This document shows, one piece after another, positions 47,500 to 56,241 of a stretch of 64,000 nt of DNA. The position numbers were made by a program, and so were the translations under genes. A model generated the notes under the pieces. That model was given only the letters and a program-made list of their open reading frames with translations. It was not told the origin of the DNA and made no database searches. This stretch comes from JAWWPY01 sp963822825 (GTDB lineage Bacteria > Actinomycetota > Actinomycetes > Streptosporangiales > Streptosporangiaceae): contig CAWGIW010000011.1 in the NCBI GenBank assembly GCA_963822825.1, forward strand, positions 124,001 through 188,000. Direction: 5' to 3'. How positions within the stretch are numbered: position 1 is the first letter of the stretch; each line of letters begins with the position of its first letter.

Positions 47500-48105
47500 G
47501 TGGGCCGAGTGCTGGACTGGCTGCCGGTCGCGGCGGCGGTATTCGCGGTGCCGCAGTTCCTGCCGCAACTCGCCCGCCTATGGCGCACCGGCGACGCGGC
47601 CGGGGTGTCGTGGGCGTGGGCGGCGCTGACGAGCGTGAGCAACGGCGGATGGATCGCCTACTTCGCGCTCTCCAGGTTCTGGACAGCGCTCGTGCCGGCG
47701 ACATCCGCGACCGTCCTGGCAGGCACGCTCGCCGTCATGCTCGGCCGCCGCGGCGGCGTCCCTCGTAAGCCCGCCGCGGTCACCGCCGGCTGGGGCGCCT
47801 TGCTGATCCTCGCCGAGGCGGCCGGCGGCCGAGCCTGGCTTGGCACCGCGCTGGCCGCCTCGTTTGTGCTCCAGGTGGCGCCGTCGGTCTGGACCGCCTA
47901 CCGCACCGACCGGCCGACAGGGATCTCATCCGGAACGTGGCTGCTCATCCTCGCCGAACTCCTGTGCTGGGGCGTTTACGGCGTGCACAAGTCTGATCCG
48001 CGGCTGACCTTCCTCGGCTGCACCGGCGTCGCCGCCAGCGTGCTCATGCTCGCCCGCGCCCGGCACGCCGCGGCAGTCTCCGCCCCGTCGCCTGAGCGGC
48101 CTTAG
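47500..48105 (+). CDS. PQ-loop (SWEET/SemiSWEET-like) membrane transporter
   Basis: A 201-residue protein with about seven helices and two PQ-loop-type repeats: VFAVPQFLPQLARLWRTGDAAGVSWAWAAL and FVLQVAPSVWTAYRTDRPTGISSGTW, the second with Ala-Pro in place of Pro-Gln. GTG 47500 is preceded by GGGAAAGG. The double repeat is unlike single-repeat bacterial SemiSWEETs. The divergent Lrp-type gene suggests amino-acid or derivative transport; the substrate is not known. Confidence 0.85.
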   Translation: MGRVLDWLPVAAAVFAVPQFLPQLARLWRTGDAAGVSWAWAALTSVSNGGWIAYFALSRFWTALVPATSATVLAGTLAVMLGRRGGVPRKPAAVTAGWGALLILAEAAGGRAWLGTALAASFVLQVAPSVWTAYRTDRPTGISSGTWLLILAELLCWGVYGVHKSDPRLTFLGCTGVAASVLMLARARHAAAVSAPSPERP

Positions 48106-48240
48106 AGGCGGGCCGCGGCGGCTGCCGAATGCTGGGACCAAGCCAGCGGGTGAGCTAGGCGAGGTCACCCCAGCGAGGCTGGATAGCGGGCTGGGCCGCG
48201 CAGAACAGGCTCATCAGCGCGATCATAGCCACAGTTCGCG

Positions 48241-48636
48241 TCAGATCCTGATGACCTCAACATCGGGCATGGCGTCATAGTCAGAATCCTGCGTCACGAT
48301 CGGAACATGATGGGCGATCGCGGTGGCCGCGATCCAGCTATCGTTAACCGGCACCTTCCGGCCTGCTGCGCGCAGTCGCGAAACCAGCAGCGCCCAGGCA
48401 TCGGAGACCGCCTCATCCACCGCGATCGCTTCGAAACGCTGTGCGAGCTGATAGGTCGACAACCTGCGGGACGCAGCTTCCGGATCCCGGGCTTGCAGCA
48501 CTCCGAGCCGCAACTCACCAAGCGTGATCGCCGAAATACCCCACTCAAAATCCGCGAACCGGCCGACGTCGAATCGCGCCGCCTCCAAGCCGATGAGCAC
48601 TGACGTGTCAGCTAGTGCACGCTGGGAACTCACCAT
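48241..48636 (-). CDS. vapC: PIN-domain toxin VapC
   Basis: A 131-residue PIN ribonuclease with the acidic residues of the family: LADTSVLIGLE (Asp), ISAITLGELRLGV (Glu), VPVNDSWIAATA (Asp), IVTQDSDYDAM (Asp). It should cleave RNA, commonly tRNA. It overlaps the antitoxin gene by 7 bases and comes second in the operon, as usual. Confidence 0.93.
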   Translation of the reverse strand: MVSSQRALADTSVLIGLEAARFDVGRFADFEWGISAITLGELRLGVLQARDPEAASRRLSTYQLAQRFEAIAVDEAVSDAWALLVSRLRAAGRKVPVNDSWIAATAIAHHVPIVTQDSDYDAMPDVEVIRI

Positions 48637-48884
48637 GGCAGGTCGTCAGTCGTCTCGGCGAGGGTGGTCCGCAGTTCTTCAGCCAGACCAGTAGTGTCGG
48701 GACCCAGGCGGGCGAGTTCGTGGCCGATCTCCGACGCGGGCAGCCACTGGCGCCGTCGTGAAAGCGGGATGATCCTCGCCACGGGGCGGTTGTCTTTGAG
48801 AACTTCGATCTCCTCCCCTGCCTCCACACGTCGCAGCACTTCGGCGGTGTGGTTGCGGAGATCGCGCGCCGGAATCGCACTCAT
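48630..48884 (-). CDS. vapB: Phd/YefM-type antitoxin VapB
   Basis: An 84-residue antitoxin: IPARDLRNHTAEVLRRVEAGEEIEVLKDNRPVARIIPL is the Phd/YefM DNA-binding fold. The C-terminal LAEELRTTLAETTDDLPW is the toxin-binding tail. A perfect 6-bp palindrome lies just upstream and is probably the operator for autoregulation. Confidence 0.92.
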   Translation of the reverse strand: MSAIPARDLRNHTAEVLRRVEAGEEIEVLKDNRPVARIIPLSRRRQWLPASEIGHELARLGPDTTGLAEELRTTLAETTDDLPW

Positions 48885-48903
48885 GGCGCAAGTGTAGCCC
48901 CTG

Positions 48904-48919
48904 TGCTACGCATGTAGCA
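48904..48919. promoter_or_regulatory. palindrome upstream of vapBC, probable operator
   Basis: TGCTACGCATGTAGCA has perfect 6-base arms around a 4-base centre, 20 bases upstream of vapB; another GTAGC half-site lies at 48894. The position fits VapBC autorepression. Confidence 0.7.
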
Positions 48920-49278
48920 AACGATCACGTCATGCTGCTGCCAGGTCCTAGGCCCGAAAACGGCACGTGAGAGGCTCGGGTTGTGAGCGATGCCGACCGG
49001 GAGCACCGGTGCGAAGCCGCACCACAGATATCGGTGGCAAGGGCAGCTAGCGCACCGAAAAGCTGAGCAGCCCCGACGACTTCACGCACGCGGCTCACGG
49101 CAGTCAGATGGGTGAACCACGCGCGCAACGCGCTGCCCGCCCGGGAACCGCGCGGAGCGTTGACCAGAATTATAGAATATGGTCCTCTTTTCGCCATGGG
49201 CCGTTCACCTGCGCGTTTAACTCCGCTGCGCCGTACGTCACTCGGATCGCATACAAATCATTTGTGAACATTTTCAGC

Positions 49279-50458
49279 ATGCGTACAGCTACTTGGCTGG
49301 GCGCCACGGTCGTCGCGGGTGTGCTGGGCACGGCCGGATGCTCTTTGCTCTAGCTCTGGCGCTGGCTCTAGCTCTGGCGCTGGCTCTAGCTCTGGCGCTG
49401 GCTCTGCAAGCGCCAGCGCGTCTAATAAGACGCTTACCGTTAAGCAGATCGTCTTGGCCACGACGCTGAAGCACAGCTATCAGGCGGACGGCAAGGGCGC
49501 CGCGAGAACCGAGTCCCTTACCCAGCCGGACGACATCGTGCCCCTTGGCGGCCACCTCTACGTCGGGTTCCAGAACGGCGTCGGCTCGCAGGGAGAGGCG
49601 AGCGCTTCCGGCAACCTGGACAGCACCCTTGTCGAGTTCACGCCCGCCGGTTCCGTCGTGAAGCAGTGGGACGTGACGGGCAAGATCGACGGGATGGGCG
49701 CCGACACCTCGACCGGGCAGGTCATCGTGACCGTCAACGAGGACTCGGAATCCAGCCTGTACACGGTTTCCGGCGGCACCGTCACGCACTACACCTACTC
49801 CCCGTCGTCACTGCCGCACCTGGGCGGCACCGACGCCGTCGCGACGTACAAGGGGAAGATCCTGATCAGCGCGTCCGCGCCGGGCACCTCCGGCAAGGCG
49901 CCGGCGTCCGCTCCGGCGGTGTTCGCGGTCACGCTGAACGCCGGGGCCAAGACCGCCGCGGTCGTTCCGTTCTTCGCTGACAACGCGACAGCCGCCGGGG
50001 TAAACGCCCCGAACGCCGGCAAGAACGTCACCCTCGCGCTCACGGACCCGGACTCCAACGGGGTCGTCCCGTCGAGCTCGCCGGAGTTCGCCGGGGACTT
50101 CATGCTGAACTCCCAGGGCGACCAGGAACTGATCTTCTCCGGCGCCAGTGGCCAGAACCTGCAGGTCCTGAAGATCTCTGACCCGGTCAACGACACCGCC
50201 TGGGCGACCTCGGCCAGCGGTTCGCTGTACACGACGGACTCCACCGCCGACGCGGTCGATGCCATCACGGGCTCGTTCACGCCGGGGACCGCGTACACCG
50301 CGGTGACCCCGTGCAACGCCAACAACGCCCCGACCACCTGCCCTGGCCCCGGCTTCCTGGCCAACTCCCTGGGCACAATCAACCTGAAGACCGGCACGGT
50401 CGGCAAGGTCGCCATCGACGGGGCGGTCACGCCCAAGGGCCTGATCTTCGTCCCGTAA
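49279..50458 (+). CDS. secreted lipoprotein with repeat linker (one frameshift)
   Basis: About 392 residues. The signal sequence MRTATWLGATVVAGVLGTAGC ends in a lipobox (LGTAGC). A linker follows of SSSGAG repeats from three identical 18-bp units; the frame changes by one base near 49342. The mature domain (QIVLATTLKHSYQADGKGAARTESLTQPDDIVPLGGHLYVGFQNGVGSQGEA) has repeated blade-like strands, so a beta-propeller of the YncE kind is likely. No catalytic motif is seen. ATG 49279 lies behind an AT-rich promoter-like stretch. Confidence 0.8.
49351..49404. repeat. 18-bp tandem repeat, three identical copies
   Basis: Three identical 18-bp units starting TAGCTCTGGCGCTGG, encoding the Ser/Gly/Ala linker of the lipoprotein. 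The repeat sits next to the frame change at 49342. Confidence 0.92.
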
Positions 50459-50680
50459 CCGGCACGACCCGACCCGACGGGGGCCGCCAGCACACTGGCG
50501 GCCCCGTCCCCATTCGAACGGCCTCAGACGGCTCGGACGTCGCCAGTCAGGCAACGCGAGCGAATTCTCGACGCGCGCTACACCCGTGGCAAGTGTGCGA
50601 GCTGGGTCAGGACCTCAGGCGTCTCGTTGATGCAGATGAACCGTAACGGTCTCGGAACGCTCCGCACCTAAGTCTGCTTG

Positions 50681-50725
50681 TTCGGCTTGTTCGGCTTGTT
50701 CGGCTTGTTCGGCTTGTTCGGCTTG
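50681..50725. repeat. 9-bp tandem repeat (TTCGGCTTG), five copies
   Basis: Five perfect TTCGGCTTG units, with a degenerate unit just before. The array lies between the lipoprotein and the broken membrane gene. It could encode Leu-Phe-Gly repeats in one frame, but no gene supports this. Confidence 0.92.
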
Positions 50726-50849
50726 AGTGGGCTGAAGGGAGCAGGCATCCCAGTAAGCACGCGTTCTTTCTCTTCTCCGCCGCGCCCAGCAGCGACTACG
50801 CCTACCTGGATTACGGGATGCGCGTCACGGGACTCTGCCGTTCGGCACG

Positions 50850-51728
50850 ATGGCGGTGGCGCTCGCGGCGGCCTGGCCGATATGGCTGGTCCTCATCGCG
50901 CTCTTCCTGTGGCTATTCCCCGATGGGAGACTCCCGGCGGGACGGTGGCGCCGCATGTCCGTGGCCGTTGTCGTGGCGGTAGTCCTGCTCGGGCTGGCCG
51001 CCTCGGCCGGTGATGTTATTGCCGTCGCTGGTCGTGCCACCCCGGTCGAACGCCAGCGGCAACTTCGCCGCCAACCCGGCTGGGGTATGGGCCGTTGTCC
51101 GGGATGTGGTGGTCGTCGCCGTCCTGGCGAGCTGGCTTGCCTGGCTGGCGCTGCAGGTGCCCAAATACCGGCGGTCGGCCGGTGAACGCCGGCAGCAGCT
51201 CAAGTGGCTCTACAGCGGCGCCGCCGTCCTCGTCGTCTCCGCGGTCGTCAGCGCGCAGTCCTCGGGTGATTCCTCATCACCCTGGCAGGTCGTCGGCACA
51301 CTCGGACTGGCGGTTCTCCCGGTCTGCATCGGCGTCGCGGTGCTCAAGTACCGCCTGTATGAGATCGACCGCATCATCAGCCCGGTGCTGTCTACGCCAT
51401 CATCACGGCCGTACTCGCCGGCTTGTTCGCCGGGCTGGTGGTCATCGCCACGAACGTGCTCCCAGTCAAGACTCCGGTGGCGGTCGCGGCCTCTACGCTT
51501 GCCGTTGCGGCGCTATTCAACCCGCTGCGGCGCCGGGTTCAGCGCGCGGTCAACCGCCGGTTCAACCGGGCCCGCTACAACGCCGAGGCCGTCGTGGCCA
51601 CCTTCACCGCGCGACTGCGCCACTCCGTGGACCTCGACACCGTACAGGGGGAACTCGTCAACGCCATCCACGACGTGTTCGAACCCGCTCACGTCTCTGT
51701 GTGGCTCACAGCCAGCGGTCCGCGCTGA
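50850..51728 (+). pseudogene. sensor-like membrane protein gene, 5'-truncated and frameshifted
   Basis: Frames here join into the C-terminal half of a common actinobacterial membrane protein: WPIWLVLIALFLWLFPDGRLPAGRWR, then VVRDVVVVAVLASWLAWLALQVPKYRRSAGERRQQLKWLYSG, VGTLGLAVLPVCIGVAVLKYRLYEIDRIIS and ALFNPLRRRVQRAVNRRFNRARYNAEAVV, ending HVSVWLTAS. Changes fall near 51030 and 51390. The usual N-terminal helices are missing upstream; the region instead holds the 9-bp repeats. The family resembles sensor kinases without the kinase core. Loss of the 5' end makes a pseudogene more likely here than elsewhere. Confidence 0.65.
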
Positions 51729-51785
51729 CCAGGGATTCGGGATCTGCATAGGTCAGAGCGCGTGTCAAGGGCCCATATGATCTGG

Positions 51786-51829
51786 ATCGGCGCCGTGCGA
51801 CGGGCACATCGGCGCCGTGCGACGGGCAC
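51786..51829. repeat. 22-bp direct duplication
   Basis: Two adjacent copies of ATCGGCGCCGTGCGACGG plus four further bases (22 bp each) at 51786 and 51808, directly abutting the VOC gene stop. Confidence 0.9.
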
Positions 51830-52264
51830 TCAGTCGAGATCGAACTCGTTGCCCTCGATGTCCTGCATCACGATGCACGACTCGTTGTCGTCATCGGCAG
51901 GCAGTAGTCGCACGCGTACGGCGCCGAGCGCGGCCAGCCGTGCGCATTCGGCCTCAAGCGCGGCCAGGCGCTCTTCACCCACGAGCCCGGTGCCGACCCG
52001 CACGTCAAGATGCAGCCGATTCTTGACGACCTTGCCTTCGGGAACGCGCTGGAAGAACAGTCGCGGGCCCACACCTGAGGGATCGACGCATGCGAACCAT
52101 GAACCCTGATCCTCAGGCGGCAGCGAGTGACCGAAGTCGTCCCAAGTGGCGAACCCTGCCGGTGGCGGCGGTATGACGTACCCCAACACCTCGCACCAAA
52201 AACGAGCGACGCGCTCAGGTTCTGCGCAGTCGAAGGTGACTTGGAACTGCTTGACCGACGCCAT
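51830..52264 (-). CDS. VOC-family (glyoxalase/bleomycin resistance-like) protein
   Basis: A 144-residue glyoxalase-fold protein: FQVTFDCAEPERVARFWCEVLGYVIPPPP, FFQRVPEGKVVKNRLHLDVRV and VMQDIEGNEFDLD are typical of the small actinobacterial VOC proteins. Metal-ligand positions are only partly evident. The ATG at 52264 gives MASVKQF; an upstream GTG/ATG would add ten residues. Function is not predictable. Confidence 0.88.
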   Translation of the reverse strand: MASVKQFQVTFDCAEPERVARFWCEVLGYVIPPPPAGFATWDDFGHSLPPEDQGSWFACVDPSGVGPRLFFQRVPEGKVVKNRLHLDVRVGTGLVGEERLAALEAECARLAALGAVRVRLLPADDDNESCIVMQDIEGNEFDLD

Positions 52265-52384
52265 CGCTCCACCATAGAGGCGCGAGTCGGTCAAGGAAAA
52301 CGCGCCCAGCGCGCAGGTAGACGACCAGACTGGCGAGTAGGCAACGGACGCTCAGGCTACCGGGTAACGCGCCGTCCACGAGCC

Positions 52385-52414
52385 GGTGCTCGGAGGGACT
52401 CGAACCCCGCCTCC
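52385..52414 (-). other. tRNA 3'-end-like fragment (T-arm and acceptor half only)
   Basis: On the minus strand GGGGTTCGAGTCCC followed by TCCGAGCACC looks like a T-arm and 3' acceptor strand. No matching D-arm or anticodon arm could be folded upstream. It may be a leftover attachment site from an element that used a tRNA gene, or chance. Confidence 0.35.
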
Positions 52415-52649
52415 TGCTGGCCGTCACCGATGCTTACAGGCGCAGCCTCGTCATCAGTCTCGATCGATTCGGTGCAGCGCTAGCACTGTCATTAGCAGGG
52501 TCTAAGTTACGGGCGGCCTGGCTGATCCGGCTGCCGTGCGGGAGAGTGGTTCCACGTGTCTGCCGAGCAGACCAATTATGCTGGCCAGCCCGGCCGGGTC
52601 CAGCACTGTGACGCGACGAAACCCGGTCGGTGCGAGATGGCAGGCGCCC

Positions 52650-52772
52650 TTAAGCGGTACGCAGCGCCCTGATGAGTTGCTTCTTGTTCATGGTTGACCG
52701 GCCTTTGATGCCAGCCTTCTTGGCCCTGCGCCGCAACTCTGGAACCTTCAAGTTATCGTAGGCCGACAGCAA
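52650..52772 (-). CDS. 40-residue Rho N-terminal/SAP-like protein
   Basis: Starting from TTG 52772 (GGAAGG 8 bases upstream) the sequence reads LSAYDNLKVPELRRRAKKAG and continues IKGRSTMNKKQLIRALRTA-stop. The helix-turn-helix of 'VPELRRRAKKAGIKG-S-MNKKQLI-ALR' is the Rho N-terminal or SAP-like nucleic-acid-binding fold found alone in short actinobacterial proteins. The start is uncertain. It may bind DNA or RNA; no partner is evident. Confidence 0.55.
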   Translation of the reverse strand: MLSAYDNLKVPELRRRAKKAGIKGRSTMNKKQLIRALRTA

Positions 52773-53112
52773 AGTCGCGGACCTTCCGCCTACCCGCTGG
52801 CGGGACAACACATCCCGGTACCGGCCGCAACTTCAGATTCAGCATTCCGAAGGGACGCGCGGTGGCGCGCTGATCGACGCTCATGAGCGCTGGCCCAGTG
52901 CGGTCCGGCGACGAACGCGTGCCAGGCGATCTTGGGCTGAGCTACGCGATAGCCAGCAGACGAGCGCCGCCCGCGCACTGGCCGCGGGGCAGCGGACTGC
53001 AGGCGTGGTATGGCGGCGCCGCCGCTGCGACAACCGATCCCGTCGCACGGCTACCGGAACTGGCGTGGGCCTGCGCAAAACATCCCCGCCGTCGCGGCTA
53101 ATGGAACGGGTG

Positions 53113-54139
53113 TTATCCGGCCTTGCGTACTTCCTCGGCGCTGGCCTGCGCTTGCGGGTGCCCGGCCTGCGCGGCCGCCTCGCGTTCGGATTCGGCGTTG
53201 ATCTCGCCGCCGAGGAGCACGGCCAGCCCGGTGAGGTAGAGCCAGAAGATGAGGATGACCACGCCGGCGAACGCGCCGTAGGTCTTGCCGTAGGAGCCGA
53301 ACTTGGCCACGTAGAACGAGAAGCCGAGCGAGGCGAGCAGGAAGATGGCCGTGCCGACCAGGCCGCCGGGGCTGACCCACTGCCAGCGCGGCGATTCGCG
53401 GTTCGGCCCGTAGATAGTAGTAGACCGAGAACAGCAGCGAGATGGCGACGATCGTCAGCAGCCAGCGCAGCACCGTCCAGGCGATGACGAAGGCCGTCCC
53501 GGTGACCGCGGGCAGATGACCCTCGATACCGTGGCCGATCGAGGCGCCGAAGACGATCAGCGCCGACGGCGATCCCGCCGAGCACGAGCGTGGCCAGCAT
53601 GAGCGGGAAGGCCCGCAGCCGCTTGGCCACGAACTTGCGGTCGACCGGCACCTCGTAGGCGATGTCCAGCCCGGTCTCGAGCGCGGCCATGCCGCCCGAG
53701 GCGCTCCACAGCGCGACCACGATGCCCATGATCAGCGCGGTGAGCGAGGCCGAAGCGGACCGGGCGGTGGCGGCGTGGACGGCCTGGCTGAACACCCCCG
53801 ACGCGCCGGGCGGCAGCGCCTTGTCGAGGCCGTTGACCAGCCGGTGCACGGTGCTGGCGCCCGACGATGGATCAGGCTGGCCAGGCCCAGCAGCGCGATC
53901 AGGGCCGGGAACAGGGCCAGGAACCAGTGGTAGGCCAGGCTCCCGGCCGTCATGCTGCAGCGGTCGCGGACGAATTTCTTCCCGGTGCGCTTGATCGTGT
54001 TGCGCCAGCCGGTCTCGCCGAGTTCCAGCGGCGTGTCCGGGCCACCGGACACCTCGTTCTGCGGGGGGATCGTCTCGGTTCCCTCCCCGCGGCGGGAACC
54101 GTCGCGCCGGTCCTGGCGGTCTGGCTCGGCCATGGTCAT
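53113..54139 (-). CDS. YihY/BrkB-family membrane protein (three frameshifts)
   Basis: About 341 residues in four frames: GWRNTIKRTGKKFVRDRCSMTAGSLAYHWFLALFPALIALLGL, VHRLVNGLDKALPPGASGVF, LTALIMGIVVALWSASGGMAALETGLDIAYEV, FVIAWTVLRWLLTIVAISLLFSVYYY, and finally YGAFAGVVILIFWLYLTGLAVLLGGEINAESER. These are the six-helix YihY core and its C-terminal signature. Changes fall near 53870, 53570 and 53420. Function of the family is unknown (once thought to be RNase BN). It closes the second holin/DUF3618/DUF4235 operon, joined by an ATGA overlap. Confidence 0.85.
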
Positions 54140-54427
54140 GTCTCCTGACCGGATGGCTGGCCTTCCTCACCGGGCCAGAAGCCGGTGAGCTGGCGCGTGC
54201 CCTCGGCGGCGCCGCGGTCGAGCGCGGCCTTGACCACGGCGAAGATCGCGCCCTGCAGGGCGGCGGCCAGCAGGACCTCCCGCCAGCCCCGCCTGCGCGT
54301 CGGTGGCCTTGGGCGCATCGTCTTCCCGTGCGGTGATCTTCCAGACTTTCTTGAAGATCGCACCGGCCAGCACCCCGCCCAGCACGCTGACCAGCATGCC
54401 CACCGGCTTGTACAACAGCTTGATCAT
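54136..54427 (-). CDS. DUF4235 membrane protein, copy 2 (one frameshift)
   Basis: About 96 residues. MIKLLYKPVGMLVSVLGGVLAGAIFKKVWKITAREDDAPKATD is the first half; after a change near 54290, WREVLLAAALQGAIFAVVKAALDRGAAEGTRQLTGF completes the family. It parallels copy 1 (SWKEILLAAAVHGVVFAVVRAAVDR). It overlaps both neighbours by ATGA. Confidence 0.85.
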
Positions 54428-55018
54428 CGCCTTCTCCACCACCTGATGGCCAGGATGGCCGACAATGAGCACGCCCGCAGCCACCACGAGCGGCACCCGG
54501 TGCTGCCGGGCGCTGCTGGCTCCCTTCGCGACGGCCTGCCGTACCGGTTCGGGCGTGGCCTCCCGCACAGGCGCGGCCGCCGCCGCTACCCGGCCGGAAC
54601 GCTGCTCCTTGGCCGCGGCGCCCAGCACCGTCCCTCTCTGGCCCGCGCCGCCGGTCTTGCCTGCGAGCTGATCGCGCACGTTCCCAGCGCGGGCGGCGGC
54701 CTGCGCCCGGGCCTGGCTCGCCTTGTCCTTTCACCCGGCCGGCCAGCTCGGCTGCCTTGTCTTGCGCTCTTGCCTTCACGTCCGTCTTGGCGACCAGCTG
54801 CTCGACCGTGTCGCCGAGCTGCTCGCGGGTCTGCTCGATCTCCTGCTGCAGTTCCTGAACGTCATCAGGCGGCGCCCGCCTCGCGCCATCGGCGCGCGGG
54901 CGGTTTGCGGCGCGCCATCATCCGGCGCAGCTTCTGCGGCCCGCCGATGCCCGCAGACGTCGCGCGGGTCGGCGGCGTGCCGTCCCGCGGGCTTTCCTGC
55001 CGGTCCGCTGGTGGTCAT
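54424..55018 (-). CDS. DUF3618 protein, copy 2 (several frameshifts)
   Basis: About 197 residues in shifting frames. MTTSGPAGKPAGRHAADPRD opens it; the DUF3618 core is DDVQELQQEIEQTREQLGDTVEQLVAKTDVKARAQDKAAELAGRVK. A middle section (RAGNVRDQLAGKTGGAGQRG) follows, then the terminal helix VPLVVAAGVLIVGILAIRWWRRR-stop. Unlike copy 1 it has no 11-residue repeat array, only scattered LAGK/LAGR units. The stop overlaps the DUF4235 start. Confidence 0.8.
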
Positions 55019-55436
55019 CGCCGCGCCCTTTCCTTGATCTCTTCGACATCGGTTTTGACGCTGTCCACGGCCTGCTCAGGAACCGGAGGCGTGGCCTTCT
55101 GCAGGCGGCTCTTACCGATCAGCGCCGCTGTCGAGGCGATGGCCAGCAGGACCGCGCCCACGATCAGCGCCGCCAGCCATGCCGCCACCACCCCGCTGAT
55201 CGCGATGATCGCGCATGCGATCAGGCAGCCCACGCCGTACAAGGCGACCAGGCCGCTGCCGCCCAGTCATCCAGACGCCCACTCCGGCCTGCTTGCCCTT
55301 GCGGGTCATCTCCAGCTGCGCGAGCTTCAGCTCGTCGCGCACCAGCGCGGAAACCTGCTCCGACAGCAGCTTGACGAGTTCCTCCGCAGAACGGTCCTCG
55401 GCAGGCGGCTGCACATCATCGGCGGCGTGTTCCATG
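55015..55436 (-). CDS. holin superfamily III-like membrane protein, copy 2 (one frameshift)
   Basis: About 140 residues. MEHAADDVQPPAEDRSAEELVKLLSEQVSALVRDELKLAQLEMTRKGKQAGVGVWMTG is followed, after a change near 55262, by GVGCLIACAIIAISGVVAAWLAALIVGAVLLAIASTAAL and the tail QAVDSVKTDVEEIKERARR. The tail is nearly identical to copy 1. It is the first gene of the second operon. Confidence 0.85.
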
Positions 55437-55557
55437 ATGTCCGCCTTTCGTCCGGGTGAATGCGTGGGCTCTACCCAGCCGTCCGCAGGCCTAACATGGG
55501 CCTGCGCAGCGGAGAACGCCCGGTTTGCCGACCGCGAGACACGTAACTGGCGACCGT

Positions 55558-55603
55558 GAACTCTGGCCACTCTGCACGCCGAACTCTGGCCACTCTGCAC
55601 GCC
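55558..55603. repeat. 23-bp tandem duplication
   Basis: Two identical adjacent copies of a 23-bp unit beginning GAACTCTGGCCACTCTG, at 55558 and 55581, in the gap upstream of the second holin-like gene. Confidence 0.92.
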
Positions 55604-55787
55604 GCAGTCCACCCGCCGCATCCGGCTGCCCGCTCGGCCTTCATGACACCCTGCCTGTCGGCTCGGGCGCAGATCTGCAGGCCAACGGTCAGTAGGCCGA
55701 TCGAGCGGGAACCGTCGCCGGATCATGCGGTGCACCGCACCAGCTCGGAGCCTCGCTCCTGGCCATCCCCCGATAGGCGCCAACCCG

Positions 55788-55869
55788 AGCCGGGCAAGAT
55801 CACGCGCAGGAGTGGCCGCAGGCCATCACGTGTGACGCGAAGCGTTCTTGCGCGTGATCTTGCCCGGCT
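55788..55869. repeat. 82-bp element with perfect 21-bp inverted ends
   Basis: AGCCGGGCAAGATCACGC at the left is the start of a 21-base arm that is perfectly complementary to the right arm ending GATCTTGCCCGGCT; a 40-base loop separates them. There is no T-tract, so it is not a classical terminator, and no clear target-site duplication was seen. A MITE-like element, a recombination site or a strong RNA hairpin are all possible. The rest of 55437-56241 holds no gene I can support. Confidence 0.75.
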
Positions 55870-56241
55870 TCACACTGGAGCGCCGGCAGGATGGCCTCCG
55901 CTTTGCAGCCCGCGAGCAGGGCGCTGATCGTTGCGGCGCTGAGCCGGTGCGGGGCCGCGGGACGACTCGCGCGCCGACGCCGCCGTGGCCCGGCAGGGCC
56001 TAAGAGCGGCGGGCGGCGCCCAGCGCGCAACGTTCGCCCGAACGGGCCCGCCCGGTCACCGGCGGGTGCTGCGCCGCGCTCCGGTCGCGCTTCCTTCGCG
56101 GCGCTTACCAAGATCGGCGGGCCAGTCGGACCCGGCGCGCTCCGCGCGCCCTTGATGATCGTAAGGAAAGTCCTCACCGTATAGGAATAAAGCGGGCAAT
56201 ACGGGCGGCGGTCGCGACGGCCGGCCCCTGTCAGCGATCAC

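Noticed and set aside
49264..49279. Second Rex-like site (TTTGTGAACATTTTCAG) before the lipoprotein
   Set aside because: Only the left half matches; the right arm lacks CACAA.
50681..50725. CRISPR array
   Set aside because: Units are 9 bp and contiguous, without spacers. No cas genes are seen anywhere in the window.
52881..54779. Minus-strand frame of 632 codons
   Set aside because: Chimeric: it runs through pieces of DUF3618, DUF4235 and YihY in the wrong frame for most of its length.
55800..56184. Short ORFs on both strands around the 82-bp inverted repeat
   Set aside because: Arg/Ala/Pro-rich composition typical of shadow frames, with no motif or conserved start.
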